The notes: a model not told the origin generated them from the sequence alone. 64,000 nucleotides of DNA from JADLDB01 sp040755835 (GCA_040755835.1 JBFMAB010000020.1:138502-202501); one strand, 5' to 3'; positions 9,768 through 19,800 are shown, numbered from the stretch's first letter. Translations and numbers: made by a program.

Positions 9768-9795
9768 CGCGCCCGCGGGCGTCCTTCAGCGCGCC
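9750..9795. terminator. Shared convergent hairpin spanning two stop codons
   Basis: GGCGCGCCGAAGGAC at 9750-9764 is complementary, with one mismatch, to 9781-9795. The loop holds a further palindrome GCCCGCGGGC at 9771-9780. One arm lies in the last hslO codons and the other in the last codons of the OmpA gene, so a single structure could stop transcription from both sides. There is no T-tract on either strand. Confidence 0.45.
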
Positions 9796-10637
9796 GAGTC
9801 GATCTTCTTCAGCTCTTCGCTCCCGGGCAGCGTCGACAGGTCGGGCACCACGACGATCTCGATGCGGCGGTTCTGCGCGCGCGTCTCGTTGCTGTCGTTG
9901 GCGGCCACCGGTTTGGTGTCCGCGTAGCTGGCCGCGCTGATGCGCTCGGCGGGCATGCCGGCCTGCACCATCGTCCGCACCACGGTGATGGCGCGGGCGC
10001 CGGCGAGCTCCCAGTTGCTCGGGTACTGCGCGGTGGCGATCGGCACGTTGTCCGTGTGGCCGGCCACCTGGAACTCGCGGCCGGGGATCGAGGCCAACAG
10101 GCCGGCCACCTCGGCGATGGCCGCCTTGCCGTCCTTCGACAGGTTGGCCGAGCCCGACGCGAAGAGGATGTCGGTCGCCAGCTCCACCACCATTCGGCCC
10201 TCGACGATCTTCACCTTCAGCTTCCCGGACTCGATGAGCTTCTTGAAGCGGTCGAGCAGCTTCTTGAACTCCTGCACGCGGGCCTCGGCCTCGGCGCGGC
10301 GCTTCTCGAGCTCCGCGAGGGCCGTCGTCATTTCCTGCACCGACGCCTGCAGGCGGCTCCTGTCCTTGGTCGCCGCGGCCATGTCCGCCAGCAGCTTGTC
10401 GATGCGGCCGTTCAGGTCCTTCACCTTGTCCTGCTCGGCCTCCAGCGCCGCCTGGAGCGCCTGCTTGTCCTGCTCGAGGTCCGCCTTCTTCTTCTCGAGG
10501 TCGGCGACCGCCTGGTTCCGCTGTGACAGCTCGTTGTCCAGGGTGTCGCGCTCGGCCTTCAGGGCGTCGAACGTCTTCTGCGTCACGCAGCCCGAGGCCA
10601 CCACCACCACCACCGCCGAGAGGATCAGGGTTCGCAT
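9786..10637 (-). CDS. OmpA-family lipoprotein with coiled coil
   Basis: This 283-residue protein starts at ATG 10637 with a short signal and the lipobox ASGC (Cys about residue 17). Residues 25 to about 130 are charged heptad-like coiled coil (ERDTLDNELSQRN, ALAELEKRRAEAEA). Residues 150-270 are an OmpA peptidoglycan-binding domain with GHTDNVPIA and the closing NRRIEIVV. It is probably an outer-membrane lipoprotein anchored to peptidoglycan. An upstream in-frame extension to 10727 lacks a signal peptide and was rejected. It is divergent from the HEAT protein, 130 bases away. Confidence 0.9.
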   Translation of the reverse strand: MRTLILSAVVVVVASGCVTQKTFDALKAERDTLDNELSQRNQAVADLEKKKADLEQDKQALQAALEAEQDKVKDLNGRIDKLLADMAAATKDRSRLQASVQEMTTALAELEKRRAEAEARVQEFKKLLDRFKKLIESGKLKVKIVEGRMVVELATDILFASGSANLSKDGKAAIAEVAGLLASIPGREFQVAGHTDNVPIATAQYPSNWELAGARAITVVRTMVQAGMPAERISAASYADTKPVAANDSNETRAQNRRIEIVVVPDLSTLPGSEELKKIDSAR

Positions 10638-10767
10638 GGCGCGGCATGGTGCCAAAAACCTGTCCGGCAAACCTCGAAAACCAGCGTGACGGATGTCGAC
10701 GAAGCGGCCACTTCCGCGCAGCCCCACGGTAGATTTCCGGCCCGCGAGAGAGAGAGGTCAACCTGGC

Positions 10768-12393
10768 ATGGACGCCATCGAACGGATCGCAAAGCTGCTC
10801 GACGACGAGTCGCCGCGGAAGCGCATCGCCGCCGCCGTGGTGCTGGGCGAGCTCGGGGTGAAGGACGCGGCGGTCGTCTCGCGCCTGGTGCAGATGGCGA
10901 AGGATCCGGTGGACGCGTACGCCGAGGCCGCCGTCGAGGCGCTGGGGCAGCTCAAGGCGCTCAAGGGGCTGCCGGTGCTCCTCGACAGCCTGGGCCGTGG
11001 CCGTGAGTTGTCGGCGAAGGCGCGGGTGGCGATCGCCGAGCTCGGTGAGGAGGCGCTTCCGGAGATCCGCGCGCGCCTCGACGACGCCAGCCCCGAGGTG
11101 CGGGCCGTGCTGTCGCAGCTGCTCCCGGCCGTCGGCGGCCGGCAGTCGTTCGAGATGGCGCTCGAGGGCATGCGCGAGCAGCCGTGGGAGGCCATCAACA
11201 AGGTGGCGCTGTCGGTGCGCGCCGAGGCCCGCACGATGAGCGAGGCCGAGCGCCGCGTCATGAAGGCGCAGATCGACAAGTTCCTCGCGAAGAAGAAGAC
11301 CGCCGGGGATGAGCCCGCGCTTCGCGGCGCGCTCAAGACGCTGGGCTTCTTGGAGCTGCAGGAGACGCAGGACACGCTGCTCGGCTACCTGGGCGTCAAG
11401 CAGCCGCCCGCGGTGCGCGTGGAGGCCACGACTGCGCTGCGCTTCGCGTTGGCGAAGGGCCCGTCGAAGAAGGCGCTGCGCAAGTTGATGGAGCTGCTCG
11501 AGGATCGCGACGCGCTGGTCGCACGGGCCGCGCGCGACACCCTGACCGTGCTGAAGATCGGCGCCGAATTCGCCGACGAGCTGGCCGAGCTGTGCGCGTC
11601 GAAGGACGTCGAGGTCTCGGTGTGGGCGATTCGTCACCTGGGCGGGCTGGCCACCAGCGAGAAGGGCGCCGCCGGCAGGCTGGCCGCGAAGACGCTGCTG
11701 CCGGTCGCGGCGGGCGCGGATCGGACGCGTGCGGAGGCGGCCGCCAGGGTGCTGGCCGAGCTGCCGGGCGGCGAGTCGCTGCTCGCCGAGGCGCTGTCCG
11801 AGGCCGAGGAGGAGACCGGCGCGCAGGTGCTGGCGGACGTGCTCGCGCCGCTCGCGGTGAAGCTGCCCGGGAAGGACGTGAAGCGGCTGCTGGCCGCCGG
11901 CGAGAAAAACCTGGCGAAGTCGCTGGCCGTAGCGCGGCGGCAGCTCGAGCCCGTGCGCGCGGCGGATCCCGAGAGCTGGGCCGAGCTGTTGCGCGAGAAG
12001 TACAAGGCGCTGCTCAAGAAGGATCCGGCGCGCGCCGAGGTGATCGGCCAGCTGCTGGGCCGCTCGACGGTGGCGACGCCCGAGGACCGGTTCGCGATCG
12101 TTGTGCAGCAGCTCGGGCACGGTTCGCTCGATCCGCACCCGCGCGCCCGGCAGCGCGACCCGGCGCTCGCCGAGCTCGAGCGCCTGCAGAAGGAGGGCTT
12201 CAAGGTCGCCGAGGCGGTGCGGAAGGAGAAGAAGCTGGCCGACGAGGCGCGCTACTACGTGGGCGTGCACTTCGCGGAGAAGCCGCAGTTCGAGCTGAAG
12301 AATGTCGGCGCGGAGATCCTCGAGGCGCTCGCCCAGGGGAAGACGAAGCTGGCGAAGGCCGCGAAGAACAAGATGAAGCTGCTGGAGCTCTGA
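10768..12393 (+). CDS. HEAT-repeat protein
   Basis: This 541-residue, soluble, almost fully helical protein begins at ATG 10768 with AGAGAGG about 12 bases ahead. Repeated 30-40 residue helical hairpins (RKRIAAAVVLGELGVKDA, DPVDAYAEAAVEALGQLK) mark HEAT or PBS-lyase-like repeats in the first 350 residues, and the rest is a charged helical region. Such proteins act as scaffolds. There are no catalytic motifs, signal peptide or membrane segment. The alkD-like gene directly downstream is also built of HEAT-like repeats, but the two do not look like one split gene. Function unknown. Confidence 0.8.
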   Translation: MDAIERIAKLLDDESPRKRIAAAVVLGELGVKDAAVVSRLVQMAKDPVDAYAEAAVEALGQLKALKGLPVLLDSLGRGRELSAKARVAIAELGEEALPEIRARLDDASPEVRAVLSQLLPAVGGRQSFEMALEGMREQPWEAINKVALSVRAEARTMSEAERRVMKAQIDKFLAKKKTAGDEPALRGALKTLGFLELQETQDTLLGYLGVKQPPAVRVEATTALRFALAKGPSKKALRKLMELLEDRDALVARAARDTLTVLKIGAEFADELAELCASKDVEVSVWAIRHLGGLATSEKGAAGRLAAKTLLPVAAGADRTRAEAAARVLAELPGGESLLAEALSEAEEETGAQVLADVLAPLAVKLPGKDVKRLLAAGEKNLAKSLAVARRQLEPVRAADPESWAELLREKYKALLKKDPARAEVIGQLLGRSTVATPEDRFAIVVQQLGHGSLDPHPRARQRDPALAELERLQKEGFKVAEAVRKEKKLADEARYYVGVHFAEKPQFELKNVGAEILEALAQGKTKLAKAAKNKMKLLEL

Positions 12394-12441
12394 CCGAGGC
12401 GGTAGCGGCCCGGAGCCAGGCCAGGGCCGGCGGGGCCGCCG

Positions 12442-13150
12442 CTCGACGGGCCGGCGCTGCTGCGGGACCTGCGTCGTGCACGCGCGGCGAAGGGCGACCC
12501 GAAGCGGGCCGCGCAGGTGCAGCGTCCATGAAGTCGGCGATGCCGTTTCATGGCGTGCCGGTGCCGCGCGCGCGGGCGCTGGTGCGCCAGCTGACCGACG
12601 GCCGCGCCTTCGGTGATCGCGAGGCGTTCGAGGCCGTGGTGCGAACGCTGTGGCGCGGCGCGAAGTTCCGCGAGGAGCGGGACGCGGCGCTCGAGCTGCG
12701 GTCCCGGCCGGCGGCGTGGAAGCTCGAGGCGCTCGCGTCACTTGGGCTCCACGAGGAGCTGATTCACACCGGCGCCTGGTGGGATCTGGTGGACGAGGTG
12801 GCCGCGCACCGGCCGGGCGCGCTGCTCACGCTGGCGGCGGGACCGGTGAAGGCGCGGCTGCGGGTGTGGCGCCGGGGCGGCGATCTCTGGTTGCGGCGCG
12901 CGGCGATCATCGCGCAGCTCAAGCACTGCGACGCGACGGACGTGGATCTTCTCTTCGAGGTCATCGGGCCCGCGGTGGGGGAGAAGGCGTTCTTCCTCCG
13001 CAAGGCGATGGGCTGGGCGCTGGGCGCTCTCTCTCGGTGGAAGCCCGACGACGTCGAGCGGTGGCCCCGCGAGCACGAAGGCCGCGCGGCGGGCCTGACG
13101 GTGCGCGAGGCGAGGCGGGCCTCGTGCGCGCACGGGCGACGCTGCGGTGA
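12442..13150 (+). pseudogene. AlkD-like DNA alkylation repair gene, frameshifted near N-terminus
   Basis: From ATG 12528 in frame 3 the sequence is a good AlkD (DNA alkylation repair, helical-repeat glycosylase) match: MPFHGVPVPRARALVR, FREERDAALELR, WWDLVDEVAAH, RAAIIAQLKH and FFLRKAMGWALGALSRW. The expected N-terminal helix (LLRDLRRARAAKGDPKRAAQ) lies just upstream but in frame 1, from about 12457, and hits a stop over the join at 12528. The C-terminus also seems to change frame near 13110, because frame 2 closes at 13150 while frame 3 runs on without sense. AlkD enzymes excise N3- and N7-alkylpurines. This copy may be restricted to an N-truncated form or be dead. Confidence 0.7.
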
Positions 13151-13274
13151 CCTCGCGCTGGTTCCGGCGACGCATCGGCGCCCGGCTCCGCTCATCCGGG
13201 GGGCTCCGCGGCTGGCCTCACCGTGCGCGTCGGGCGCGTTCAGCAACGCGCAGGGCGCCGGCCCCGCCATCGGC

Positions 13275-13621
13275 TCAGAATCCCAGGAAGCGTCGCCAGG
13301 CCGAGGGCACCGGCGGGCGCTCCCGCAGCCCGGGGTGCTCCGCCGCGAGGCGGTGCACGTGCGCCCGCCCGCTTCCCCGGCGGCAGAATCTCCACGCGCC
13401 CGGTGCGTGTCAGCGAGCGCGAGGCGCAGCGCGACGTCTTCGGGGAACGCGCGGAGCCCCTTCCGGCGGACGACGAGCGCCTCCATCGTCCGTCCCTCCG
13501 AGCGGGAGCGGCGGGCGAGCCGGGTGAACTGGATCGGACCGAGGTCCACCTGGTGGCGGTAGCTCACGGCGTGGGCCCGGAGCAGTGGCCGACAGACGCG
13601 TGCATCGGCTGTGACCCGCAC
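13275..13621 (-). pseudogene. Small broken gene, unknown family
   Basis: On the minus strand a coherent stretch from 13621 (HQVDLGPIQFTRLARRSR, MEALVVRRKGLRAFPEDVAL) continues in a second frame (SLTRTGRVEILPPGKRAG) and ends in a third (RLAAEHPGLRERPPVPSAWR, then RFLGF and a stop at 13275-13277). Joined, it would be roughly 110 residues. I do not recognise the family. Two frame changes within 100 bases, next to the broken alkD gene, suggest this patch is decaying. The start is uncertain; 13486 is an alternative ATG. Confidence 0.45.
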
Positions 13622-13790
13622 GCTGGCGAGCGACTCGGTTTCACAACACCGACCATGATGGCCGGCATCGTGAGACCAGGCTGTTCGCCGACGTCCCGCG
13701 CCTGCGATGGGTGGAGCCTGCGAGAGACGAGGAGAGCAGTGAAGACGTGGGGGCGGCCCGCGGCGCTCGCGTCACGCGGTCGCCTTCCGC

Positions 13791-13796
13791 TACGGT
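13791..13796 (+). promoter_or_regulatory. Candidate -10 element (TACGGT) for leaderless transcript
   Basis: TACGGT lies 7 bases before GTG 13804 with no Shine-Dalgarno sequence in between. Part of the recurring TANNNT-start codon pattern. Confidence 0.4.
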
Positions 13797-13803
13797 GCCG
13801 CCG

Positions 13804-14622
13804 GTGCGCTCCGCGGTCCCGCTGCTCGTGTCGATCTTCCTGGTCGCGTGCGGCGCGCCCGACGTGCCGGACGCCGGCGCTCCGCCGCGCGAGGACGACG
13901 CGGGCACCGACGCCGGGGTGGACGCCGGGGTGGACGCCGGGGTGGACGCCGGGCTGCCGGACGCGGGGCGCGGCGACGCCGGTGCGCCGGACGCGGGCCC
14001 GGTTGCGTGTGTCCTCGACGCAGGCCCTGTCATCGAGCGCGACGGCGGAAGCCTGGTGTGTGCCTCGTGCTCCGGCGTCAGCCCGTGCGGGCCGGGGGCG
14101 ACCTGCCGTTTCGTCGGCGCCTCGACGTGTACCGGGACGTGCTCCGTCTTCGGACCGTCCTGCGCCTCTCTGGGCCCGGAGCCCACCCGCGTACGCGTCA
14201 CCGTCCGCGCCGACGCGTACGGCTGCCCGGCACGCAACCCCGGCGGCTGTGACATCGTCCACGAGCTCGACCCGTCAACGGGCGCGCTGGCCATCTTCAT
14301 CCGCCTGCTGACTGGCGACGGCGGCGTCACGCGCTCCTACGGCACGGTGTCGTCGACGGCCGGCGAGGTGATGCGCGCCGCCTCCGCGCAGCATTTGTGG
14401 TGCGTCGGCGCGCGCGACCTGTTCGCCGGGCGCTGCATCGAGCACAGCTTCTCCGTCGTGGTCGAGGCGGAGGCGCCCGACGCGGGCGTCGTCGTCAGCT
14501 GGCCGCTCCGCGCGGGCACGCTGCCGCCCGAGCCGTTGTTCGACGCCGTCACGGAGGTGCTGCGCGATGGTGACGGCGTCCTGCGTGACGCCGGCGTCGC
14601 CTGGACGGTGACGCCGCCCTGA
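13804..14622 (+). CDS. Predicted lipoprotein with Asp-Ala-Gly repeats
   Basis: GTG 13804 is chosen because it gives a compact signal peptide with the lipobox LVAC (about residues 12-15), and a TACGGT hexamer lies 7 bases ahead. The 272-residue protein then has a low-complexity linker of DAGVDAG repeats encoded by three exact 12-base units. A Cys-rich segment follows (CASCSGVSPCGPGATC, then CTGTCSVFGPSC), then a beta-rich C-terminal domain (RVRVTVRADAYGCP onwards). Such lipoproteins are common in myxobacteria. I do not recognise the C-terminal domain. Probably outer-membrane anchored and surface exposed. Confidence 0.78.
   Translation: MRSAVPLLVSIFLVACGAPDVPDAGAPPREDDAGTDAGVDAGVDAGVDAGLPDAGRGDAGAPDAGPVACVLDAGPVIERDGGSLVCASCSGVSPCGPGATCRFVGASTCTGTCSVFGPSCASLGPEPTRVRVTVRADAYGCPARNPGGCDIVHELDPSTGALAIFIRLLTGDGGVTRSYGTVSSTAGEVMRAASAQHLWCVGARDLFAGRCIEHSFSVVVEAEAPDAGVVVSWPLRAGTLPPEPLFDAVTEVLRDGDGVLRDAGVAWTVTPP
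13918..13953 (+). repeat. Three 12-base coding repeats (DAGV linker)
   Basis: GTGGACGCCGGG occurs three times in tandem inside the lipoprotein gene, preceded by a partial copy. It encodes the Asp-Ala-Gly linker and could vary in copy number by slippage. Confidence 0.7.
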
Positions 14623-14693
14623 GCCTTGTCGCTGGCCGGGCGTCGCGCGAGCGACCGCGCGCCGTCGTGACCGCGCCACGTTCTGCGGCAGTC

Positions 14694-15470
14694 CTACAGC
14701 CGCACCGACGGGTAGCCCTGCCCACCGTCGACGACGACGTCCGTCCCATTCACCCACGTCGAGCGCGGCGACAGCAGGAACGTGACGACGTCGGCCACCT
14801 CGTCGAGCGTCCCCATGCGGCCCCAGGGGAACTCGCGTGCGATGAAGTCGGCGATCTTCTCCGGCATCTCCTTCTGCCGGCGTGCCCAGGAGCCGCCCTC
14901 GAAGAGGATGCTGCCGGGGCTGACGGTGTTGACGCGGATGCGCTGCGGCGCCAACTCGCGGGCCAGCGACGCCGCCGCGGCGATCTCCGCCGCCTTGGCG
15001 GCGCCATACTGCGAGCGCGGGCCCGGGCGCGATCCCGAGATGCTGGCGATGAAGACGGCGCTGCCGCCGCCGGCCTTCACCAGGTGCGGCGCCGCCGCGC
15101 GCAACAGGCGCACCGAGTGCACGAGGTTCACCTCGAGCGTCTTCGCCCAGTCCTCCGCCGGCGTCTCGAGGAAGTTGCCGCCGAAGGTGCCGCCCACGTT
15201 CGCCACCACGCCGTCGACGCGGCCCAGCGCCGCCGCGCACTCGTCGACGAAGCGCTCCACGCCGCCCTGGGCCAGCACGTCGGCCTGCACGCCGTGCGCC
15301 TGCACGCCCTTCGCGGCCAGGCGGGCGACGGCCTCGTCCAGCGTGGCCTTCGTTCGGCCGCAGACGCCGACACTGGCGCCCTCCTCGGCCGCGCGCAGCG
15401 CCACCGCGTGCCCGATGCCGCGGGTGCCGCCGGTCACCAGCACCACCTTCCCGGAGAGTCGCAGGTCCAT
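14694..15470 (-). CDS. SDR family oxidoreductase
   Basis: This 258-residue classical short-chain dehydrogenase begins at ATG 15470. Motifs are TGGTRGIG near residue 15, a Ser in ISGSRPG, and YGAAK as the catalytic YxxxK near residue 153. The C-terminal VNGTDVVVDGGQG is typical of 3-oxoacyl-ACP reductase-like members. The substrate is unknown; a role in fatty-acid or secondary metabolism is common. It is divergent from the GAF-GGDEF gene, with about 190 bases between starts. A longer frame to 15620 adds only low-complexity residues and was not used. Confidence 0.88.
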   Translation of the reverse strand: MDLRLSGKVVLVTGGTRGIGHAVALRAAEEGASVGVCGRTKATLDEAVARLAAKGVQAHGVQADVLAQGGVERFVDECAAALGRVDGVVANVGGTFGGNFLETPAEDWAKTLEVNLVHSVRLLRAAAPHLVKAGGGSAVFIASISGSRPGPRSQYGAAKAAEIAAAASLARELAPQRIRVNTVSPGSILFEGGSWARRQKEMPEKIADFIAREFPWGRMGTLDEVADVVTFLLSPRSTWVNGTDVVVDGGQGYPSVRL

Positions 15471-15644
15471 GAGCCGCTTCTCTAGCGCGAAGGGCCGCGC
15501 GCGTGCGCACCAGCGCGCAGCTGTCTCGGAGCCACGCGGGCGCGACCTGCCTCGCCTGTCGTCGTCCGACGCCTCGCCTGACCGCGCGAGTCTTCGTGGA
15601 CGCGGCCGATGGAGAAGCAAACGGCGCGTCGACGGCTTCGGAAG

Positions 15645-15650
15645 TACACT
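15645..15650 (+). promoter_or_regulatory. Candidate -10 element (TACACT) before the GAF-GGDEF gene
   Basis: TACACT is 8 bases before GTG 15659, the same layout as at 42419. It supports GTG 15659 over the later ATG 15686. Confidence 0.4.
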
Positions 15651-15658
15651 CCGGCGGC

Positions 15659-16696
15659 GTGACGCCGGTCGATCTCCTCGCAGCCATGCGCCGCACCGTC
15701 GACCAGCTGGCGGCGTTCAACGACATCGCCAAGGTGCTGACCTCCACCCTCGAGCTGGAGGAGGTGCTCAAGCTGATCGGCGCGAAGCTGTCGCAGATCC
15801 TCGGCGCCGAGCGCTGGTCGCTGCTGCTTGAGCAGGAAGACGGCCTGCTGCACTTCGCGCTCGCGCAGGGGCCCGGCGCCGAGCGGCTCAAGGACGAGGT
15901 GCTGGTGCCGGGCGAGGGCATCGCCGGCGTGGTGTTCGCGTCGGGAAAGCCGCGTCTGTCGAAGTCTGCACGCGACGATCCCGACTTCGCCGACCGCTTC
16001 GATCAGGTCACCGGCGCGCCAACGGGCTCGGTGCTGGCGGTGCCGCTCACCGTCCGTGACCGCGTGCTGGGCGTGCTGGAGCTGGTGGGCCACCAGAACT
16101 CGCCGGCCTTCACCGTCGAGGACCTCCGCGCGGCCATCACCATCGCCGACTTCGCCGCCATCGCGATCGACAACGCGCGCAACTTCAAGAAGGTGCAGGA
16201 GCTGACGCTCATCGACGAGCACACCGGGCTGTACAACGCCCGGCACTTCACCGCGCGGGTGGAAGCCGAGGTCGCCCGCTGCGCGCGCTTCGCCCGGCCG
16301 CTCTCGCTGCTCTTCCTCGACCTCGACGAATTCAAAGCGGTGAACGACACCCGCGGGCACCTGGTCGGCAGCGGCGCGCTCCGGCACGCCGGGCACCTGC
16401 TGTCGACGTGCATTCGCGGGGTGGACACGGCGTTCCGTTACGGCGGCGACGAGTTCGCGGTGCTGCTCGTCGAGACCGGCGTCGACGGGGCGCGCACCGT
16501 GGGCCAGCGCATCGTCGAGGCGTTCCGCTCGTCGCCCTACGAGCCGGGGCGCGGCGGCGCGGTGCCGCTCACGGTGTCGGTCGGCTTCGCCAGCTTCCCG
16601 GACCACGGCATCTCCGCGACCGCGCTCCTCCAGGCCGCCGACGCGTCGATGTACCGCGCGAAGAAGGCCGGGAAGAACCGCCTCGCGGACACGTGA
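15659..16696 (+). CDS. GAF-GGDEF cyclic-dinucleotide synthase, Hypr-like
   Basis: This 345-residue soluble protein has a GAF sensor domain (about residues 30-180; AERWSLLLEQEDGLLHFALA, VPLTVRDRVLGVLELVG) and a GGDEF domain (about 185-345). The active-site RYGGDEF near residue 260 is intact, and RGVD five residues before GGDEF forms a product-inhibition I-site. The upstream nucleotide-binding motif reads NDTRGHLVGS, with Ser where diguanylate cyclases such as PleD have the guanine-contacting Asp344 (GHDIGD). That Asp-to-Ser change marks the Hypr GGDEF enzymes of deltaproteobacteria, which make 3',3'-cGAMP as well as c-di-GMP. The cGAMP activity here is inference. GTG 15659 is chosen; ATG 15686 is the alternative. 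Confidence 0.88.
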   Translation: MTPVDLLAAMRRTVDQLAAFNDIAKVLTSTLELEEVLKLIGAKLSQILGAERWSLLLEQEDGLLHFALAQGPGAERLKDEVLVPGEGIAGVVFASGKPRLSKSARDDPDFADRFDQVTGAPTGSVLAVPLTVRDRVLGVLELVGHQNSPAFTVEDLRAAITIADFAAIAIDNARNFKKVQELTLIDEHTGLYNARHFTARVEAEVARCARFARPLSLLFLDLDEFKAVNDTRGHLVGSGALRHAGHLLSTCIRGVDTAFRYGGDEFAVLLVETGVDGARTVGQRIVEAFRSSPYEPGRGGAVPLTVSVGFASFPDHGISATALLQAADASMYRAKKAGKNRLADT

Positions 16697-16866
16697 CGTC
16701 GTCGGGCGCCGAACGGCCTGGCTCCCGTCGTGACGCCGCCGATGGGCGTCGCGCAATTCGTTTGCGGCCCCGTCGGTTTCCGCCACAGCCTCCCACGCCG
16801 CGCCGTTTGCCGCTCGCCGCTCGCCGACGTCACCCGGTCCGCCAACCTGATCGGCGCGCGCCACAC

Positions 16867-19800
16867 TCAGTCGAGGCCGGCCACCGCGCAAGCCGCCAGG
16901 TCGCGCACCACTTTGCGCGCGGCGGACAGGTACGCGACGCCCTTCACCGTCGCGTCCAGCTTCGCGACCAGCTTCATGTCCGGGGTGAGCCGGTAGAGCC
17001 CCTTCGACTTCTGCACCAGCGCGGCGAGGCGGCCGGGGTCGAGCCGGGCGTCGGCGCCCAGCGTGGCGACGAGCCGCCCGGGCCCCGCGTCGAGCTGCCG
17101 CAGCGCGAGCCGCCGCAGCTCGAGCTTGAGCCGCATGATCTCCTCCAGCGCGTCCACCTCGGGCGGCGTCTCGCCGAAGCGATCGATGAGCTCGCTGCGC
17201 AGGTCGGCCAGCTCGTCGACCGACTGCGCCTGGCTGAAGCGCTTGTAGAGCACCAGTCGCTGGTGCACGTCGGGCACGAAGTCCTCCGGCAGGAAGGCGG
17301 GCACCGGCAGGTTCACGTCGGGCTCCACCGCTTCCCGGCTCGGCTCGCCGCGGGCCTCGGCGATCGCCTCCTCGAGCAGCTGGGCGTAGAGATCGAAGCC
17401 CACCGCCTCGATGCTGCCCGACTGCTCCCTGCCCAGCAGGCTGCCCGCGCCGCGGATCTCCAGGTCGTGCGAGGCGATGGAGAAGCCCGCGCCCAGCTCG
17501 GTGAAGGCCTGCAGCACCTCGAGGCGGCGCGCCGCGTCCTTCGTCACCGCGCGGCCCTGCGGCACCAGGAGGTAGGCGTACGCGCGCTCCCGCGAGCGGC
17601 CGACGCGCCCCCGCAGCTGGTAGAGCTGCGACAGGCCGAACTGGTCGGCGCGGTTGACGATCATCGTGTTCGCTGAGGGGATGTCGATTCCGCTCTCCAC
17701 GATGGCGGTGGCCAGCAGCACCTGCGCGCGCTTCTCGACGAAGGCCAGCATCGCCTTCTCCAGCGCGCCCTCGGTCATCTGCCCGTGCGCCACCACCACC
17801 GAGACGTTCGGCACGAGCTCGTGGAGGAACCTCTCCATCGAGCGGATCGACTGCACCCGGTTGTGGATGAAGAAGACCTGCCCGCCGCGCTGCACCTCGC
17901 GGGTGATGGCTTCCTTGATCTGCAGCGGGTCGAACTTGTTGACGAAAGTGCGGATCGCCCGCCGGTCCTGCGGCGGCGTGGTGATGAGCGACATGTCGCG
18001 CAGGCCGCTCATCGCCATGTTCAGCGTGCGGGGGATCGGCGTGGCGGTCAACGTCAGCGTGTCCACCGTCGTCTTGAGGCGCTTCAAGGCTTCCTTCTGC
18101 TTCACGCCGAACTTCTGCTCCTCGTCGATGATGAGCAGGCCCAGGTCCTTGAAGCCCACCTCTCCGCCGAGCAGCTTGTGCGTGCCGATGAGCACGTCGA
18201 CGCGGCCCTCGCGCGCCTTCGCGAGCGCCTCGCGCACCTCGCCGGGCTTCCTCAGCGACGACACCACGTCGATGGTGATCGGGTAGCCGTCGAAGCGCCG
18301 CCGGAAGTTGGTCAGGTGCTGGTGGGCGAGCAGGGTGGTGGGCACCAGCACGGCGACCTGCTTGCGATCAAGCACCGCCTTGAAGGCCGCCCGCATCGCC
18401 ACCTCCGTCTTCCCGTAGCCGACGTCGCCGCAGACGAGCCGGTCCATCGGCTCGGGCCGCTGCATGTCGGCCAGCACGTCGTCGATCGCCTTCTGCTGGT
18501 CCGGCGTCTCCTCGAACTCGAAGTCGGCCTCGAACTGGTGGAAGTAGCGATCGGGCGGCGAGAACTGGAAGCCGGGGTGCGCCTTGCGCTCGGCGTACAG
18601 GCGCAGCAGATCCGCCGCCATCTGCAGCAGCTGCTCCTTCACCACCGCCTTCCGCTTCTGGAAGGCCGTCGAGCTGAGCCGGTCGAGCGTCACCCTGGAC
18701 GGATCGCCGCCGGTGAACTTCGACACGAGCCGCATGCGGCTCACCGGCAGGTACACCTTGTCCTTGCCGGCGAACTCCAGCACGAGGAAGTCGGCGCCGA
18801 CGCCGTTCACCTCCATCGCCAGCAGCCCGCCGTAGCGGCACACGCCGAAGTCGGCGTGCACGCACACGTCGCCCTCCTCGAGGTCGCGGAAGCTGGCGGC
18901 GAAGCCTTCGCTGGGGCTCCGGCGGCGGCGCGGGGCGCGGCGGGCGCGCGCGCCGAAGATGTCTGCGTCGGAAAGCACCACCAGACCGCCCGTGGCGTCG
19001 ACGAAGCCCTGCGACACCTGGCCGACGTAGAGGTGCGCCACCGGCGTCTTCTCGAGCGGCGGCGCCGCGTCGAAGGCGCCCGGGTGCGGCACGCAGCGCA
19101 CCTGTCGCTCCTCGAGGAGCCGGCGCAGGCGGTCCACCTGTCCCGCGGAGCCGCAGGCCACGGCCGTCACCAGCCCGTCGGCAGCCCAGGCCCCCAGGCG
19201 CTCGAGGAGCGGCGCCAGCGCGCCCTCCTCGCCGTGGTGGCTCTTGATCGCCTCGCGCAGCGCGTGCGTGGTGCCCGGGCGGAAGGCGATGGGCGTCGCG
19301 TCGCCGGCGTCCAGCGACAGCCCGCCGCCCTCCACGACGCGGAAGGCCTCGAGGCGCGCGGCCAGCTCGTCGGCGGTCAGAAAGTGCGCGGCGGGTGGCA
19401 GCGTCAGATCGAGGCGGCGCACGGCGTCGGCGTGGCTGCGCTCGATGTCGAGGTGCAGCTCCTCGAGCGCGCGCTCCTGCCCGGCGGGCTCGTCCAGCCA
19501 CACCACGGGAGACGGGTGCCACGCGGCGAGGTAGTCGAACACCGTCGACAGCCCGCCCTCGAAGAAGCCGGGCAACAGGCCCTCGAGGCCGGCGGCGCCA
19601 ATCCCTTCGCGGATCTGCTCCAGGCGCTCGCGCACGCGGGTCGACGGCACGTGCTGCGCTTCGGCGGCGTCGCGCACGGCGGCCTCGGCGCTCTTCCTCG
19701 TCTCGGCGTTGAAGAGCAGCTCACGCGCGGGCAGCAGCGTCAGCACGTCGAGCGCGTCGATGGTGCGCTGCGTGTCCGCGTCGAAGCGGCGCAGGGACTC

